64,000 nt of DNA from Paramecium octaurelia (GCA_905182995.1 CAJJDP010000096.1:1-64000), one strand, 5' to 3'. Positions 11,372 to 24,193 are shown, counted from the first letter of the stretch. Notes: generated from the sequence alone by a model not told the origin. Numbers and translations are program-made.

Positions 11372-13893
11372 ATGACTTCATTTGAAATGCAAGAATAATA
11401 CTCACTATAGGATTCCCTTTTGTCTGATGTATCTTCAATGTCCATTGAATAAAGATCGAGAAGTAGAACTCTAAACAAGACTGTTAAGTGGAAACTTGAA
11501 TAATTTCATGAAAAAAACGTGATGCAGGAGGAGCAAGAAAAAATTTAGCGAGTCATTAAAATATATGATGATAATCTTAATGATGAACATGGCTAAAGTG
11601 ATAGCAATTTTTTTGAAGAATATTTATCTTGGCTCCCTGTCATTCTGCCAAAACGAGTTTGGCCTTGGAAGATATTTGTTGCTATTACTACTCTATTTGT
11701 TTTTTTCGAAGTACCTATATATGTAATGTATGGAGAGGAATTCTGGAAGGTATCTATTCAATTTATTGTGAGTAACTCATAAATGCAGGTGGACGATATG
11801 CATTATTTTATGGAATCTTCATTATACTTTTAACAGACATGCTACTTGATTTTGTGACTTCGTACTATAAACATGGAAATCTTGTATTGGATAAAAGAAA
11901 GATAGCCATGCATTACTTCTATGGTTATTTTGTTTTTGATTGTGTGGCTGTATAAATTTAATTTTTATATTAGTTATTCTCTTGTGTTATTAGATTAGCT
12001 GTAGACACTGATCATCTCAGATTCATCTTCTTCATGTTCTATTTCAAATTGCCTTCTCTACTTAGAATAGATCATCAAATTGCAGAATTAATATTGCTAC
12101 ATAAAAGATTAAGAACATTCTACCAAATCACAAAAATGTTGATATTTATGTTCTTCTGCTTCAACTTTTATTGTTGCATTTGGTATGTGTTAGGCATCTA
12201 TGGTGACAATATTCATATTAATACTTGGCTAAATGTACCAGGAAATTTTGGAGTGATCAAAGATAAGTCAATTCATGAGATTTATTTTTATTCCTTCTAT
12301 TTTAGCTTGAATGTCCTCTCTACCACCATGGGTTTTGGTGATATTGTAAATGCTTTACCCTATATTTTAGTCTCCCATGAATATTTATGAATGTTCCTTC
12401 GCTCTCTTTGGAGTGATGTTTGCTGTCGTCGTATTTGCTTTGAATATCAACAACTTTTAAAAGATGATGGAAGAATACAACTCATATTATATGCAACGGT
12501 TCAAATAAAAAGTATTTATATCTTAAATATTAGGTGTCTATTAATAAATTTATGGAATAAAAGAATGTTCCTTCTGAATTAAGGGAACGCATCAGATAAT
12601 ACATCAATGAACATTGGGCTGAAGAAGGAAGTAGAGACTAGGAAAGTGAACAATAAGTATTTGAAATACTAGCACCTGAATTAAAATAGGAATTGATGTA
12701 TCAATCTTTAGGGTAGTTTCTCCAAAGTACTATGTTTGCGAATCATTTCACAAAACCATTCCTCAAAGAGTTAGCACAGAAAATAAGAGAACAATCTTTT
12801 TCTTAAGGAGATGAGATAATTGGGGTAGGATCTACAGAACAAACTGATGATTTAAGCATATATTACATTGTGGGAGGTTCAGTTATTGTGAAACCAGGAA
12901 ATAGTGAAATTATTAAAAAGAAATTAGGATTGTATAGTTATTTTGGAGAGTGGTCATTCTTTACAGGTTATTCCTATTAATATTGTAATTTTAGGTTTTC
13001 CAAGAACTGGTACCGTAAATGCTAAAGAATACTCCTAGGTTTATGCAATCACAAGAGCTGACTTTTTAGAAACACTAAAGAAATTTCCTGAAGATTTTGA
13101 AACATATTGTCAAATAAGAGATAAGTTATTATTCACCAAAGAATACAATTTAGTAGAATAGCAATGTTACACTTGTAATAGTACAGAGCACTATGCTGAT
13201 TAATGCCCAAAGACTCATTATATACCCTTAGTACAAGAATTAATTGAAGAATCCACTGTCTTGGACCTTAAATAGGAGAGGGTGAAAATTTAGAGATTTG
13301 ATAGAAAATAATGGGCAACTAGAGCTAATGCAACAACTCTAATTAAAGGGTTAAGTAATAATAAATTGAAAAAGAAGGCTAATCTTATGCTCAAAACCTA
13401 GAGAGCTTTAAAGAAGAATACTATCAAAATTGATAAACCCTTAATTCCTTAATGGCAAGTCAAAGAACTTAAGAGTTTGGATGAAGAATAAGCAGCTAAT
13501 CCAATGGTAGATGAGATGACAGAGAGTTAAAATCTTAATACATAACCTATTGATAATGAGATTCCTCAAAGACAATAACAGAGTTAAAGTTTGAAAACCT
13601 TTGCAATTCAAACCTTGACTTCATCTGCTATGCAACAATCAGCCCTATTGAGTTCAAAAGTCATTGAGAACCCTAATCAATCTTAATCATAATAAAGAGA
13701 GAATGTGATGGCTGAGTACCAAAAGATAGTACAGCCAACAATAAAGACTGGAGTTGAATAATTTGATGCCCCTGCTAACTACAAGAATTACTATAGAAAA
13801 TACAACAGTAACAATTATCAAGAGTTTAAAAATGTTAAAATTATAGAAAAAAACAAAATACAAAATATGAGACAATCAATAATGTTAAAATGA
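11372..13893 (+). CDS. Cyclic-nucleotide-gated-type potassium channel with zinc knuckle
   Basis: 799 residues. After a ~95-residue charged N-terminus come six membrane segments (RVWPWKIFVAIT, GRYALFYGIF, RIDHQ after S4, FCFNFYCCIWY) and a pore with the filter TMGFGD (K+ channels: TVGYGD), then the post-pore helix with PMNIYECSFALFGVMF. A cNMP-binding domain follows (QGDEIIGVG, SYFGEWSFFTGFPRTGTVNA). Directly after it, at 13165-13206, CYTCNSTEHYADQC matches CX2CX4HX4C, a CCHC zinc knuckle. The last ~200 residues are Q/K-rich. Introns: 11750-11772, 11950-11973, 12346-12370, 12512-12533, 12967-12994 (22-28 nt). Ciliates use such channels in ciliary membrane excitability; this role is inferred. 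Confidence 0.88.
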
Positions 13894-14062
13894 ATATAAT
13901 TATAAATAAGTAAATAAATATGAACCTCATTTAAGAAAGAATTCCCTTCAAAATGGGAAATTTTAAATAATTTTGTTTGAAATAGAATATTGAATTTATC
14001 CCCAATATTAGTAATTAGACTATTGAATTTCACTAAATAATATTGATTAAATTATTTATAAA

Positions 14063-14843
14063 TCAGAGTCTTTTTATCTATTTCTTATAAAAAAGTTCAA
14101 AAAACACACTTGCTCCAAAACCTCCTCCTAATGGCCCTCCTACATAAACCCATAAGAAGTCCATTCTCTGCCTGTCTCCTGTTTAGAAGGATTAGAATAA
14201 TTGTAAAGAAACTGCCATGCCTGGATTTAAGCATCCTTAAATTGAAATCAATTATATACCTCCTGAATGGAATGTAAATTCTCTCGAGAAATACAAAGCC
14301 AAAGCAACTAATACATAAGTAGTCATAGGTTATCCTTTTGGAGTTAAAGTTGTTTCTGGATCTGTTTGAATAAGTATAAACAAAATAAATGTAAATGTTC
14401 CGAATGCCTCTCCGCTTACATCTGATAGTATCCATGAGTACTCAGTACTCTTAACCTAGGGGCTGTCTACTTCATTCAAAATTAAATAGCAACAGCAAGC
14501 TCCGCATAAGGCTCCTGAAAATTGAGCTAACCAATATATCACTGCTTAAGCAAAGTTAACTCTTCTTGATAAAACCATAGCCAATGTAACAGCAGGATTT
14601 ACATGCGCTCCTGAAAATGGAGCAGCCAAACAAACTGATGCAAAGAAAAACAAAGCTAAGAACTCATCTGAACCTTAGGAACATATGATTCTAGAGGATA
14701 TTAATTAATTTATACCCATATGCAAATAAAGCCATTCCAAAAGACTCGAATATGAAAATTCTCATTTCATCTCTTGATTTTCCTGCTGTTGGTATTATCT
14801 CTCTTTTAGTTTTTGGTTGGCTTATAATAACGTTTTCCTCCAT
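14063..14843 (-). CDS. Aquaporin-family (MIP) channel with atypical second NPA box
   Basis: 243 residues with six membrane segments. The first half-helix has a normal box, GAHVNPAVTLA; the second reads GGCLNPGMAVS, so NPA becomes NPG and the arginine that follows NPA in nearly all water and glycerol channels is methionine. The C-terminal half keeps the GGPLGGGFGA turn. Introns are 14691-14715 (25 nt) and 14236-14259 (24 nt). MIP proteins pass water or small neutral solutes; loss of the arginine suggests a wider or different pore. Substrate unknown. It converges on the K+ channel gene, about 170 bp between stops. Confidence 0.85.
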
Positions 14844-14983
14844 GTTAATATGATAAATTTATTTATATATATATAGATGTTAATTATTGATCAGCTAGAA
14901 ATTTTTAGATTTTGATTCGAAAAGCTATAAACCTTTTTAATTAACTCTAAAGAACAGAAAATATAACCTAGGTCTTGACATAA

Positions 14984-15428
14984 TAATGTTATTCAAAATA
15001 GTAAATCTATAATTTAGGATCTTCAACTTTCTATTCTAAAGATCCAAGAAGAGTTGTAGATAATCAATAAATTAATAATAACTAAGGATTAATGGTCTTG
15101 ATTAGTGCCACTTTACATAAAGATAGTAGAATGACGATTGTTGTACGACAAAAGGTGCTAGATTTTTTGAACCAAATGAAATCTTGCATATATTAATCAG
15201 TTGATGATCAATTGATTTGTGAATAATTAATGATCTGAAAGATTACAAATAAGAATAATTATTAAGATTTTGATTCTGTTAATATAGGTTCAGAATATTG
15301 TTAAATTAAATATTAAATGATTCTGGCTTATTATTCTGCTACGCAAAGTTGAATTATTATTATTATAGATGAAGCTAAATTTTCAGAAATTGATCAACTT
15401 CATAACAATATAGATAAAGCTTAATTAT
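14984..15428 (+). pseudogene. Remnant or mis-spliced gene, unrecognised
   Basis: Coding-looking peptide blocks lie in order: one containing KDPRRVVDN and GLMVLISATLHKDSRM, a second containing QMILAYYSATQ, and a third ending EIDQLHNNIDKAQL before TGA. A 21-nt intron joins the last two, but an in-frame TGA near 15236 and the lack of an initiator ATG in frame are not solved by any normal-sized intron. Best read as a decayed gene copy, common after whole-genome duplication in Paramecium; a missed exon is the alternative. Family not recognised. Confidence 0.35.
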
Positions 15429-16209
15429 GAGGTATTAAAAATATGAACAAATGATATAACTCTATTGAATTTCCATTGCCTCATGTAAGTCGTAATATCC
15501 ATCCTTAAAAACGGCATTTTTAAAAATATCAATTATAAGAGAACTTAAAGTGATTCTAAAAAATTTATAAATGCAAATAATTAGGTATTTTCATTCAAGA
15601 GCATTTAGATACAATTGTTTTTAAAAATCCTATTTAAATTAATAAATATTTTTATATCAAATACCATTGATAAGTCCTTTCTTCAAATCTTATTCTATAG
15701 AATAATACTTGTTCATATTTAGTTTATTTTGAATTAGATAAATGAAAAGATTCTTATTATAAATGCTATGAGAACATTTTAAATATACAATTAAAAATGG
15801 CTACAGAAGTGAGATAATACAAAATAGAATTATAAAATGATTATGATATATATGCAAAGAAATTATTTACTGATTTTTGTGCCTTCCTTTAATGGAAATT
15901 TAATATCATTATCAAAAATTTATAAAGCAGATATTTTATCTACTGTTTGCTGATGTTTATAGATATATACAATTAAAGTTCTAGGTGATTTATAAAACTT
16001 TTGAGACATTTATTAAGCTTTGAGGTTTTCATCTTATTTGATTGGAGAATGAAAATGATTAAATATAGTTTTTAATCTATAATTTATTGATTTATTTGAA
16101 TTCTATTTAGTTTATAAAATGCTGATTTTTTTAATTGCTCTGATATGCAATTTTACTAATTTAAAAGTTGTAAAATGAGGTAGTATTAAAGAATTTAATA
16201 ATAAATTAA
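15429..16209. other. AT-rich region, possible second gene remnant
   Basis: No full gene. A plus-strand frame near 15799-15987 begins MATEVRQYKIELQNDYDIYA, which looks coding, then degenerates into hydrophobic AT-driven codons. The stretch otherwise holds nothing recognised and should contain the promoter of the Myb-like gene starting at 16210. Confidence 0.3.
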
Positions 16210-17849
16210 ATGGATAATAGGTAAGGTATAGAGATGGAGGATGAGTTTTATGCATTGTAGAGTCCTTAAAACTTGCTTTAAAAGATTGATTGCTTTGTGA
16301 CATTAGGTCAATTTGATTTGGATGAAGATGAAAATGAGAACTTTCCCCAACACATTCAGATTGAGCAGCCAGAGATTAACAATTTTAGGCTGCACAAATT
16401 TTTTAATGCTGAGCCTGAAGTCAATTAATTTGTTCAAAAGCAATAAGAGGTCCAACATGAACCAAGGATGAAACCTCAACGTAAGATGTCATAGAGTTTA
16501 CCCTCATTCATGGAAGAGATAGACACTCTGATTTCTTAGGCAATCGAGAGATAAAATGGATTCTTAGAATAATAAAAATATAATGTAAACAATACAGGTT
16601 ACCTAAAATTAGGATGCAATAAATAATATTGATAATTTTACGTTTTTAGAGCAATCTCTTTCATAGCCTCAAGTCTTCAAATCCTTTTATTCTCAATACA
16701 TCCGAACAATAAACAAGTTAAGGATGTATAGATAACAAAAAAGGTATGTGTTATTGAAAAATAATTAGATTGGATGTTAAGTAATTCATGGCATTTGTAT
16801 GTTCTTTAGGAATTGAGTTCATTTAAGAAATATTTAACTTAATCCACAAGGCAGATAGTTCATGGTGCTTTGAGCTGCTCAAATAAGAAGGTCTAACCCA
16901 ATAAATGCAGAATGAAAATCAATATCAATCTTTTTCTGATTTTAAATTACAGAAAGCCTAATTCTAATAGCCTTATCAATAAAAGCAACAATAATAGCAA
17001 TAACAATAATAATAATAATAACAATAGATCGAATCTAGCAATGAATAGTTCCAATAATAAAAAATATTGTAAATTTAATAGCATTCAAATTCAATTCATT
17101 AACAAAGTGCTTTAAGCATTGTAAATGAGGCAATTGAAAAGAAAGGAAGAAAAACTTGGTCTAATAAAGAAATGGAAACCTTGCAAAATTTCATAAATAC
17201 TTATTAAAATAGTTCAATTACTAATTAATAGATCTAAGCCTTGTCAAAATAGTTGGGGAGAACTTGGTATTCGGTCTAATCGAAAATACAGAAATTAAAG
17301 AAAAATGTCTAGGATCAAATGAGTGATGTGAGAAGTTAGAGCATGAAGGATGATCCTTCAAAGGAACAATTAAAAATGTAAAGAATCAGCACCAAATATG
17401 ATTACACTGTGGAAGATATGATCAAGATAACCCTATAATAATTGGAGGGAAGATGTGGCACCAAGTAGAAGATTATTGAATCTATTAATCAAAATTTCTT
17501 TAATGGATAACTATCTGAAGATTCGGCTTGTTTAAGATCAATCTCAATAACTCTCTCCAATAATCGGAGCTAATTTATTCGGAAGATAAAGGGCTATTTC
17601 GGTCTAAATGAGAATTATTAAGATAGAGGAGAGGATGACAATAAAATGAGGAATAAATTAGTATGGATTCTGTAAAATCTACCAGAACAAAGAGGAACTC
17701 TATAATAAATAGTTGTATCCTATACTGAAAACGCTTTTCTGGACGAAGCGAATCTTAAGAAGCTATAAAAATAGATTAGCCAAACTTTAAGACTCAGCAA
17801 TCGCTTTGACAAAAGAAATGCAAAAACAATATACAAAATACAAGAATGA
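16210..17849 (+). CDS. Myb/SANT-domain DNA-binding protein
   Basis: 528 residues. The first ~170 are acidic and Q-rich; a long polyglutamine run encoded mainly by TAA codons follows (about 16970-17100). A Myb/SANT-like repeat then reads RKTWSNKEMETLQNFINTY...LSKQLGRTWYSVQSKIQKL with the spaced tryptophans of that fold. Two further helical segments resemble winged-helix or linker-histone (H15-like) folds: EDMIKITLQQLEGRCGTKQ...SQFIRKIKGYFGL and RNKLVWILQNLPEQRGTLQQ...QTLRLSNRFDK. Introns 16585-16612 (28 nt) and 16744-16768 (25 nt). A nuclear DNA-binding regulator or chromatin factor is likely; targets are unknown. Confidence 0.7.
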
Positions 17850-18032
17850 ATTGATTAAACTTGTTTGTGAATATGACCAAGTTCAGAAAATTGAGAAATG
17901 TTATGTATTTATTATTAATCATTCAGAATTCATTCTAAAAAACACATGTCCTCTTCATTACACAATAAATAAATTATAAATCTTAATTTAGAATTTCTCA
18001 GAAATTTTATTTGACAATAAATAATCAAAAAT

Positions 18033-19425
18033 TCATTCTTCTTTTAACATCTCTAGATGCTTTTATGTTTTATCTTAGTTGAAAAAGCAAGTAACAGTTA
18101 AGATAACAGTAGATAAGATACACATGAGTCCGAAAGGTAAATATGGATCTATGAAAAATAAAGGAAACAAAAAATAAGGAGATGGTATTGCTCCAATCTT
18201 TCCTATAGCCTAAACTAAGCCAGAGCCTTGAGATCTTAAATAAAGAGGATAGGTTTCACAGCACAGCAAGCCAATGGTTGAAAAAAGTCCTCTTGTTGAG
18301 ATTTTTATGATAAATAGGCCTACATACAAAAAGTTATTCTTCAAAATATACAATAAACCGTTGGCTATAGTGAGTGCAGCAGCTGAAAATGCCATAATCC
18401 TTACTCTGCCTCCATAACGCGGATTGTCAATCAGGTTGTAGATAATTAAAGCAAACAAAAATTCGATAATGAACATATTCAACATCGGTGAAAATCCTGA
18501 ATTATTCTCAGCAAATAGAAAAGGCATCAACAAATATATGCTCATATTTTATAAATTAGTGAGAATGCAGACCAACCATAATAATAGTGTTTCTTTTCTA
18601 TATTCATTTGATAGAACCCCATATACATGCAGGTTTTGCTCTCTCTGTTCCTGGATTTATTTTTGAGACCATTCTTATAAGCCTTTTTTCTATAAAATAT
18701 AACACTTAATGCTTTACATCTTCATCCAAAAGCTGGACGTTCTCTCTTCCATTCTCTTTAATGTTGTTTTCAATTTCTTCAAATGCTTTTTAGTATTCCT
18801 CCTAGTTTAAATAGTATCTTATTGTTTCTTTAACGAAAAACAATGACAAAATAAAAGCACTAGTGATAGGTATACCATTGAATCTGATCAAACCTCTCCA
18901 ATTGCCAGAGGTATAACTATCTAAAAAGAAGAAGCAAAGAAAGACCAAGTAGATTTTTCCAAAAATATAGAGTAATGATAATCCAAACGCAAATCTGCCT
19001 CTGTATTTAGCTTCTGTGACTTCAGAGATAAAAATAAACCCCAGGGGACAAGTTGTACCAAAAACTAAACCAAAACAAATCCTTAGAATAATCATTTCTC
19101 CATAGGAATTACTAAAACTTGTGTAAAATACCAAAAACGAACTCAAACCTGTGAATATCGAGAATGTAATCTTTCTGCCGATTCTATCAGCCAAGAATGC
19201 ACATAGCAAATTTCCAAAAACGACTCCAAAAATAAAGGATGATCCCAAAGTTGCAACTTAAGCATTATTCAAATTCCATTCAGATTAGAGAATAGCAATC
19301 AAGATTGACATAAATGTATACTCAACGCCATCACAAAATTCGACCAAACCGATAATTAAGAGAGTCCTGCCTTGGTACAATCCAGTTCCAATTTTTGTTT
19401 CAAGAATTTGATCAAATGAAATCAT
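18033..19425 (-). CDS. MFS transporter, SLC22/SVOP organic-ion-like
   Basis: 454 residues, about 12 membrane segments. The start FDQILETKIGTGLYQGRTLL resembles SV2/SVOP transporters. Family motifs: loop 2-3 ADRIGRKITF, SEVTEAKYRGR before segment 5, WRGLI, VKETIRYYLN, and near the end CCETYPLYLRSQGSG, the SLC22-type E-x-x-P-x-x-x-R motif. One intron at 18690-18717 (28 nt) lies in the central cytoplasmic loop. It probably moves organic ions or metabolites across a membrane; the substrate cannot be told. Its start is 28 bp from the stop of the copine gene, in tandem on the same strand. Confidence 0.8.
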
Positions 19426-19453
19426 TGATAATGAATTATATAAAATTTATTTA

Positions 19454-21755
19454 TCATAATCCATAAGGATTTTCAGGTACATAAGGTGAAGGCTATTTTG
19501 GTTATTGATATAAATTTGGTTAGGGTTGCATTCCCATTTGATTTTATTATTCCTAGGGAGGATATTAGAATTAAGGCAATTACTGATTAATTTACTATTA
19601 TTGGGCATCATTAATATGTTATCCTAAGAAATTTGTATTTGCGAGCCCTTAGACAAATTTTGATTATTATGGAGGTTGTTAAGGAGGGTACATTTATTAC
19701 TACTATTAATAATTAGGAGGAGGGTTAAATTATTGCTATTGCTGATAGACAGCAGGTTATTGAGGAGGGAATTAATTTAATTATGATGTTGGATATTATG
19801 GCGGTTATTAGGATGGATATGAAGACTATTGTGGTTAGTATACTTATTAAGTTTAACCATATGGAGGAGGAGGTTGCTAAAATTGTTAGGGTGGTGGTGG
19901 CATATTTTGAAATTATTATTAAGGTATTTAAGATACTTATTATTAAAATGGTTATTAATTAGGTGGCATGACCTGTTATTGGATACCATATTGCTATGAA
20001 TATTGATTGATGTCAAACTATCCTAAATTAATGACTAAATAATGATTGATAAAATTACAATTTTTTTATCCTGGCTTTCTACCAATCAAAAGCATGTAAT
20101 CAACTAATTGATCTGGTAATTCTTGCAAGACATTTTTGGCTAACAACTCTGGATTGCTCTTAAATTAGTTAAATGGCACAAATTAGACCAAGTCTCTTTG
20201 GGTTCTTTTTCCAAAGGAGTCGCGGAGATTACCATCATCATCATCCAATATTGACATATTCGTGAAATCTGCATCTCCAACTCCAACAATTATGATAGAT
20301 ATGGGTAAATGTGAAGATGCCACGATGGAATCAATAGTTTGCTAATTTTTTGAAATAATTAAATACTTTCATATCGTGAATTTCTCCGTCGGTTAAAATA
20401 AATAATACAAAGTATGTGTTTGTACCCATATCCTTACAAGCTTAGGCTATTTTCATCGACTCTTAAATGATAGGATTAAAATAGGTAGGACCATCAAATT
20501 GAACATTCCTTACAGCATAATTATAGGTTTGCATAATTCCATCCATCTGGAATACTTCTGGATTTTGAGGATTTCCATTTAATGGAAAACAATGTAGAGT
20601 TTAAGGAGTATTCAAATTTTGGAGTCTTGGTTTACATCCAAAACCAAAGATTGGTACACTTTTGTCATGATCATAATTCAATAAGATCTCACCCACTGCC
20701 AGTAATGCTTATTGATACTAATTCATTCTATTATACTGATCATCTATATAATGAAGAGAACTTGGATTTTTTGGGGATTAATTGGATGCTGTGAAATCAA
20801 TGGCAGCAATTAAGTTGATTTGTGTACCACTCTATAAATAATCTAAAAAACTAGGTTTTTCGATTAATTTAAACTAGAATTTAGTTAATAAAGAGTACTT
20901 CATTGAAACAGATGAAACCAGACTATTTTTTATTTTTATCCAACAAAATTTTTTTCGTCTTTTGCTTATCCTTCATTTCATCCACTGAAAAATCTGTAGA
21001 ACAAATATGCTCATGATTTCCTGAAGTTCTGTAATCCCACACTTCAATTCTAATAGGCATAAAATAATCTCCATTGCACAGTTTCTAAGCTTAGATGTCC
21101 ACTCTTTTCCAAATGGGTTTTAAATTACATTTGATAGGTTCACTCTCATAGACTAGAAGTGATTAATTTGTATCCTTTCTAATTCTATAAAGTCTGTAAA
21201 AGGGGGATGTGGAATGCCAAGGTAGAAACCTCGTATTTGGTAGATTATCAGCACCTAATGAATTTAAATAATTAGAATTTACTTATTTACATAACTATTT
21301 TATCATTTATCATTCTAACTTGGTCTGCTCTCACTACCAGTACTCCAGTTTTCTTCTGCCCATTGCTTAAATTTAACATTGCTAACTAATCTCTGGCTCC
21401 TGCTATGTTAGCTAATGTAGTTTCTGCACTTCCAATAAACTATATGTTTTAATTTAGAATCTACATCATATTATCCATGTCCATCGTCGTCATTACAAAT
21501 GAATTTTAGCGGTTATTAACATTCGAAGTAGTATTCTATTATAAATGACTTTGAAAAGTTTGGATTCAAGTTATCTTTAATGATTTCTGTTCTTCCCACT
21601 TCAGACCATTGGTTATTTCTTTTCACATACATAATAACATAGGGATCGCTTTTTGAAAAAGTGTCCATGTTTGCCAATCCACGACAACTGATGAACAATT
21701 CTAATTTCTGTTGTGATTCAACAGTGCTTGCACTTCTTCCATATAAGTCATTCAT
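19454..21755 (-). CDS. Copine (C2-C2-vWA) with P/Q-rich tail
   Basis: 724 residues. Copines are calcium-dependent phospholipid-binding proteins that recruit partners to membranes. C2A: LELFISCRGLANMDTFSKSD...NQWSEVGRTE and QYDFIGSAETTL, with the calcium-binding aspartates visible. C2B: VRADQV...WKRVDIQAQKL...DYFMPIRIEVWD. The copine/vWA domain: SGTQINLIAAIDFTASN, FGFGCKPRL, FDGPTYFNPII, VLFILTDGEI, SIIIVGVGDADF; the MIDAS-type DFTASN is intact. A ~165-residue tail of Pro, Gln, Tyr and Gly follows. Five introns (24-28 nt) at 21440-21464, 21255-21282, 20874-20898, 20342-20366, 20035-20058. The tail is longer and more repetitive than in typical copines. Confidence 0.92.
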
Positions 21756-21871
21756 TATTAAATATTATATATAATTGTGATTATTACATAACAAAACATA
21801 AGTTTATTAAAATTTATCAAAATATCGAAAAAAAAGCTAAATCAAAGGGCTTATTATTAATTTTATATTTT

Positions 21872-22725
21872 ATGTTGAAAAAGTACTCTTCAATAGCCTA
21901 GATGCAGCAAGATAGTGTCAAATCTGATAGGTAGTATCCCGTTTTGAATAAGATTTCTGTTTGCATATCGTAACAATGTCTTTGATCTAACACATTTTGT
22001 AGATGATCACCCTGGAGGAAGGTTCTCTCTCTAAACCTTCAAGGGCAAAGACTTAGAGAATGTACCTTCATTTATTTTCAATTCAGATTCTATTTAATGC
22101 ATCCATACACAGACACTAACCCTCAGTACTCTCCTCTCTTGAGCAATATAAATGTGGTGTAATTGAAACCAAAAATCCTCAAGATGCTAAACCTAAGCCT
22201 TAAGTTACTGCCACAACCAAATCCAACACTCCTTAGAAGAATGACCAAATCTGCAAAACCCAAATGTCGGACGACAAGACCAATAGATCAAATATCACCT
22301 CAAAATCTAAAGTCAGTATTTAATAGTAGAGCAATATACTGTCATCTGATTCTAATTAAATAAAGAAATCAAACTTAAAATAAAATTCAAAAACCAAATC
22401 TATCAATAAGAATGAAAATATTATTGCAGAATCAACTACAACTATTAAATCCGATCGAAATATCTTAAATCAATAAAAGCTTTAAGAAACACAGCAAACC
22501 TAACTTGTAACGAGTTCACTTTCTTTAGCTTCTAATCAAAAAATTTCACTTCTATCCCCACAAATTATTCATGAAGAAGATGAATCCTAACCTTCTCCGC
22601 TAAATAATAAAGTAGAAAAATTTGAATGTGGATTTATTCCAGAAGACATAGTGAATTTAAAAGTTCCCATTTTAAATTACTAACTTACTGGATATCTTCG
22701 GTAGAAACATACCCTATAAAATTGA
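21872..22725 (+). CDS. Cytochrome b5-domain protein with Ser/Lys-rich extension
   Basis: 268 residues to the first in-frame TGA. The N-terminal domain is a clear cytochrome b5 fold: NNVFDLTHFVDDHPGGRF with the first haem histidine in HPGG, and IHRHQPSVLSSLEQYKCG with the second. Introns 21931-21952 (22 nt) and 22062-22086 (25 nt) are needed to build it. The remaining ~180 residues are rich in Ser, Thr, Lys and Gln and look disordered. After the stop at 22723-22725 the same frame stays open to 22896 with coding character (TLMKPKSSDSVKLILAQP), only 15 bp before the convergent kinase stop, so the true C-terminus may lie there; no normal intron removes the TGA. Partner and reaction unknown. Confidence 0.72.
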
Positions 22726-22911
22726 TATTATTTAATTGTATTTGATAATCTTGTTTTTACTTTGATGAAACCTAAATCAAGTGATTCTGTAAAATTGATT
22801 TTGGCTCAACCCTCAATTAGCGAAAGAATGACTTCAGTTTGTTTAGCAATTATTGTTTAAATTATCAGGCTTATAATTATATTATATATGAATTGAATAA
22901 AACAATCAGTC

Positions 22912-24193
22912 TCATTAAAATAAGTGAGATAATATAGAATCACATTGTAGTATATCCTATACGATAGGCTTATATTGTTAACAATTTACTTTTTGTTACA
23001 ATATTTATCGAAGAAGATGAACAAATTCTAAATAAAATAATTTAAATGAAATACATGCATCTGATTTTGAATTTATTAGTTCGATCATCTTTTAGTCTCT
23101 AATCATATAGAAATTAGTAGAGTTTTAGATAGATATGAGCTATTGGTTGATTTATGATTGAGCATTTGGATTCATTTTGAATTGGGTTGTGAGGATTTTC
23201 AAAATTGCCCATCGAAGACATATGTCATTAACCTTAGTCTCAAAATGTTATAAGTTCTATGCAAAATTGCTTAAGAAGTTAAATTCCGATTAGGAAATAA
23301 TTTGAGTATTTTAATCGGTTGAAATCATTGACAATAATTATTCAACTGTGAATCTCGTCTTAGGATTTGGGTCAAGCATTCCTTTAAGCAAAGGAATGAA
23401 TATTGATTAAGGTATTCTTAAGACTGGATTATTGACATAATTTTGTAGTATTTTCTTTAACTCTGATTCTTTGCCATGATAAAATGGTACATTCCCGTAT
23501 ATAAGTTCATACATTGTTATTCCGACAGACCAAATATCAGACTAAAAGCTGTACACATCGTTGATCAACGATTCCGGTGCCATATAGAGTGGAGTGCCGA
23601 ATGACGATTTTTATAACTCCAAAGAATTGATATTTACACTAAAACCAAAATCAGCAAGTTTAGGTATGCAATTATGCATCATGATATTTGGAGGCTTGAT
23701 GTCTCTATGTATGATATCTATTGATTTTAAATTATATTTACTCTTAGATTTTAGTTCCTTTAATGCCTACAGTAATTGATGGAAGATCCTTAACAATTAT
23801 TAATCTGATCGATTCTTAACAAATCTCAACTCTCCTTCGTTGCAGTATTCGGTTATGATGTATTGATTGTTTGGAGTGTAAATGTAGTTGATATACTATA
23901 AGATGTAAGGAGAATTGAGCTTCTTTAATGATTCAATTTCATTACTCAACATCTGTCTAGAGAAATTTGAATTCAATTTGGAATTCTCAATAACCTAATC
24001 ATATTGTAACAAACTCTATTACCTTAATTGCTACTTCTTGTCCAGACCTTCTGTCTTGCCCTTTAAATACAGAACTATATTCTCCTTAACCTAAACAGTC
24101 TTCTAAATGATATTCGAAATCATTTATGATTTTTTTTGGCGACGATTTGCCATGCTGTTATATATTTTTTGGAGATAACAAGATTTCTAACAT
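22912..24193 (-). CDS. Serine/threonine protein kinase (ULK/NEK-like)
   Basis: 417 residues. All catalytic elements are present: glycine loop LGQGEYSSV, VAIK lysine, IHRDIKPPNIM catalytic loop, LADFGFS, and FGTPLYMAPE. The GTPLYMAPE form with PPNIM is like ULK/Atg1 and related ciliate kinases. A ~120-residue C-terminal helical tail follows. Intron 23995-24022 (28 nt). The ATG at 24193 is chosen because an ATG nearer the kinase domain (about 24155) is out of frame. Active kinase expected; pathway unknown. Confidence 0.88.

Noticed and set aside
16960-17060. CAA/TAA-rich tract as a microsatellite or toxin-like repeat
   Set aside because: It encodes a polyglutamine run inside the Myb/SANT gene and is in frame.
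19454-19950. Gly/Tyr-rich plus-strand frame
   Set aside because: Antisense of the Pro/Gln-rich copine tail; the minus strand joins in frame to the vWA domain.
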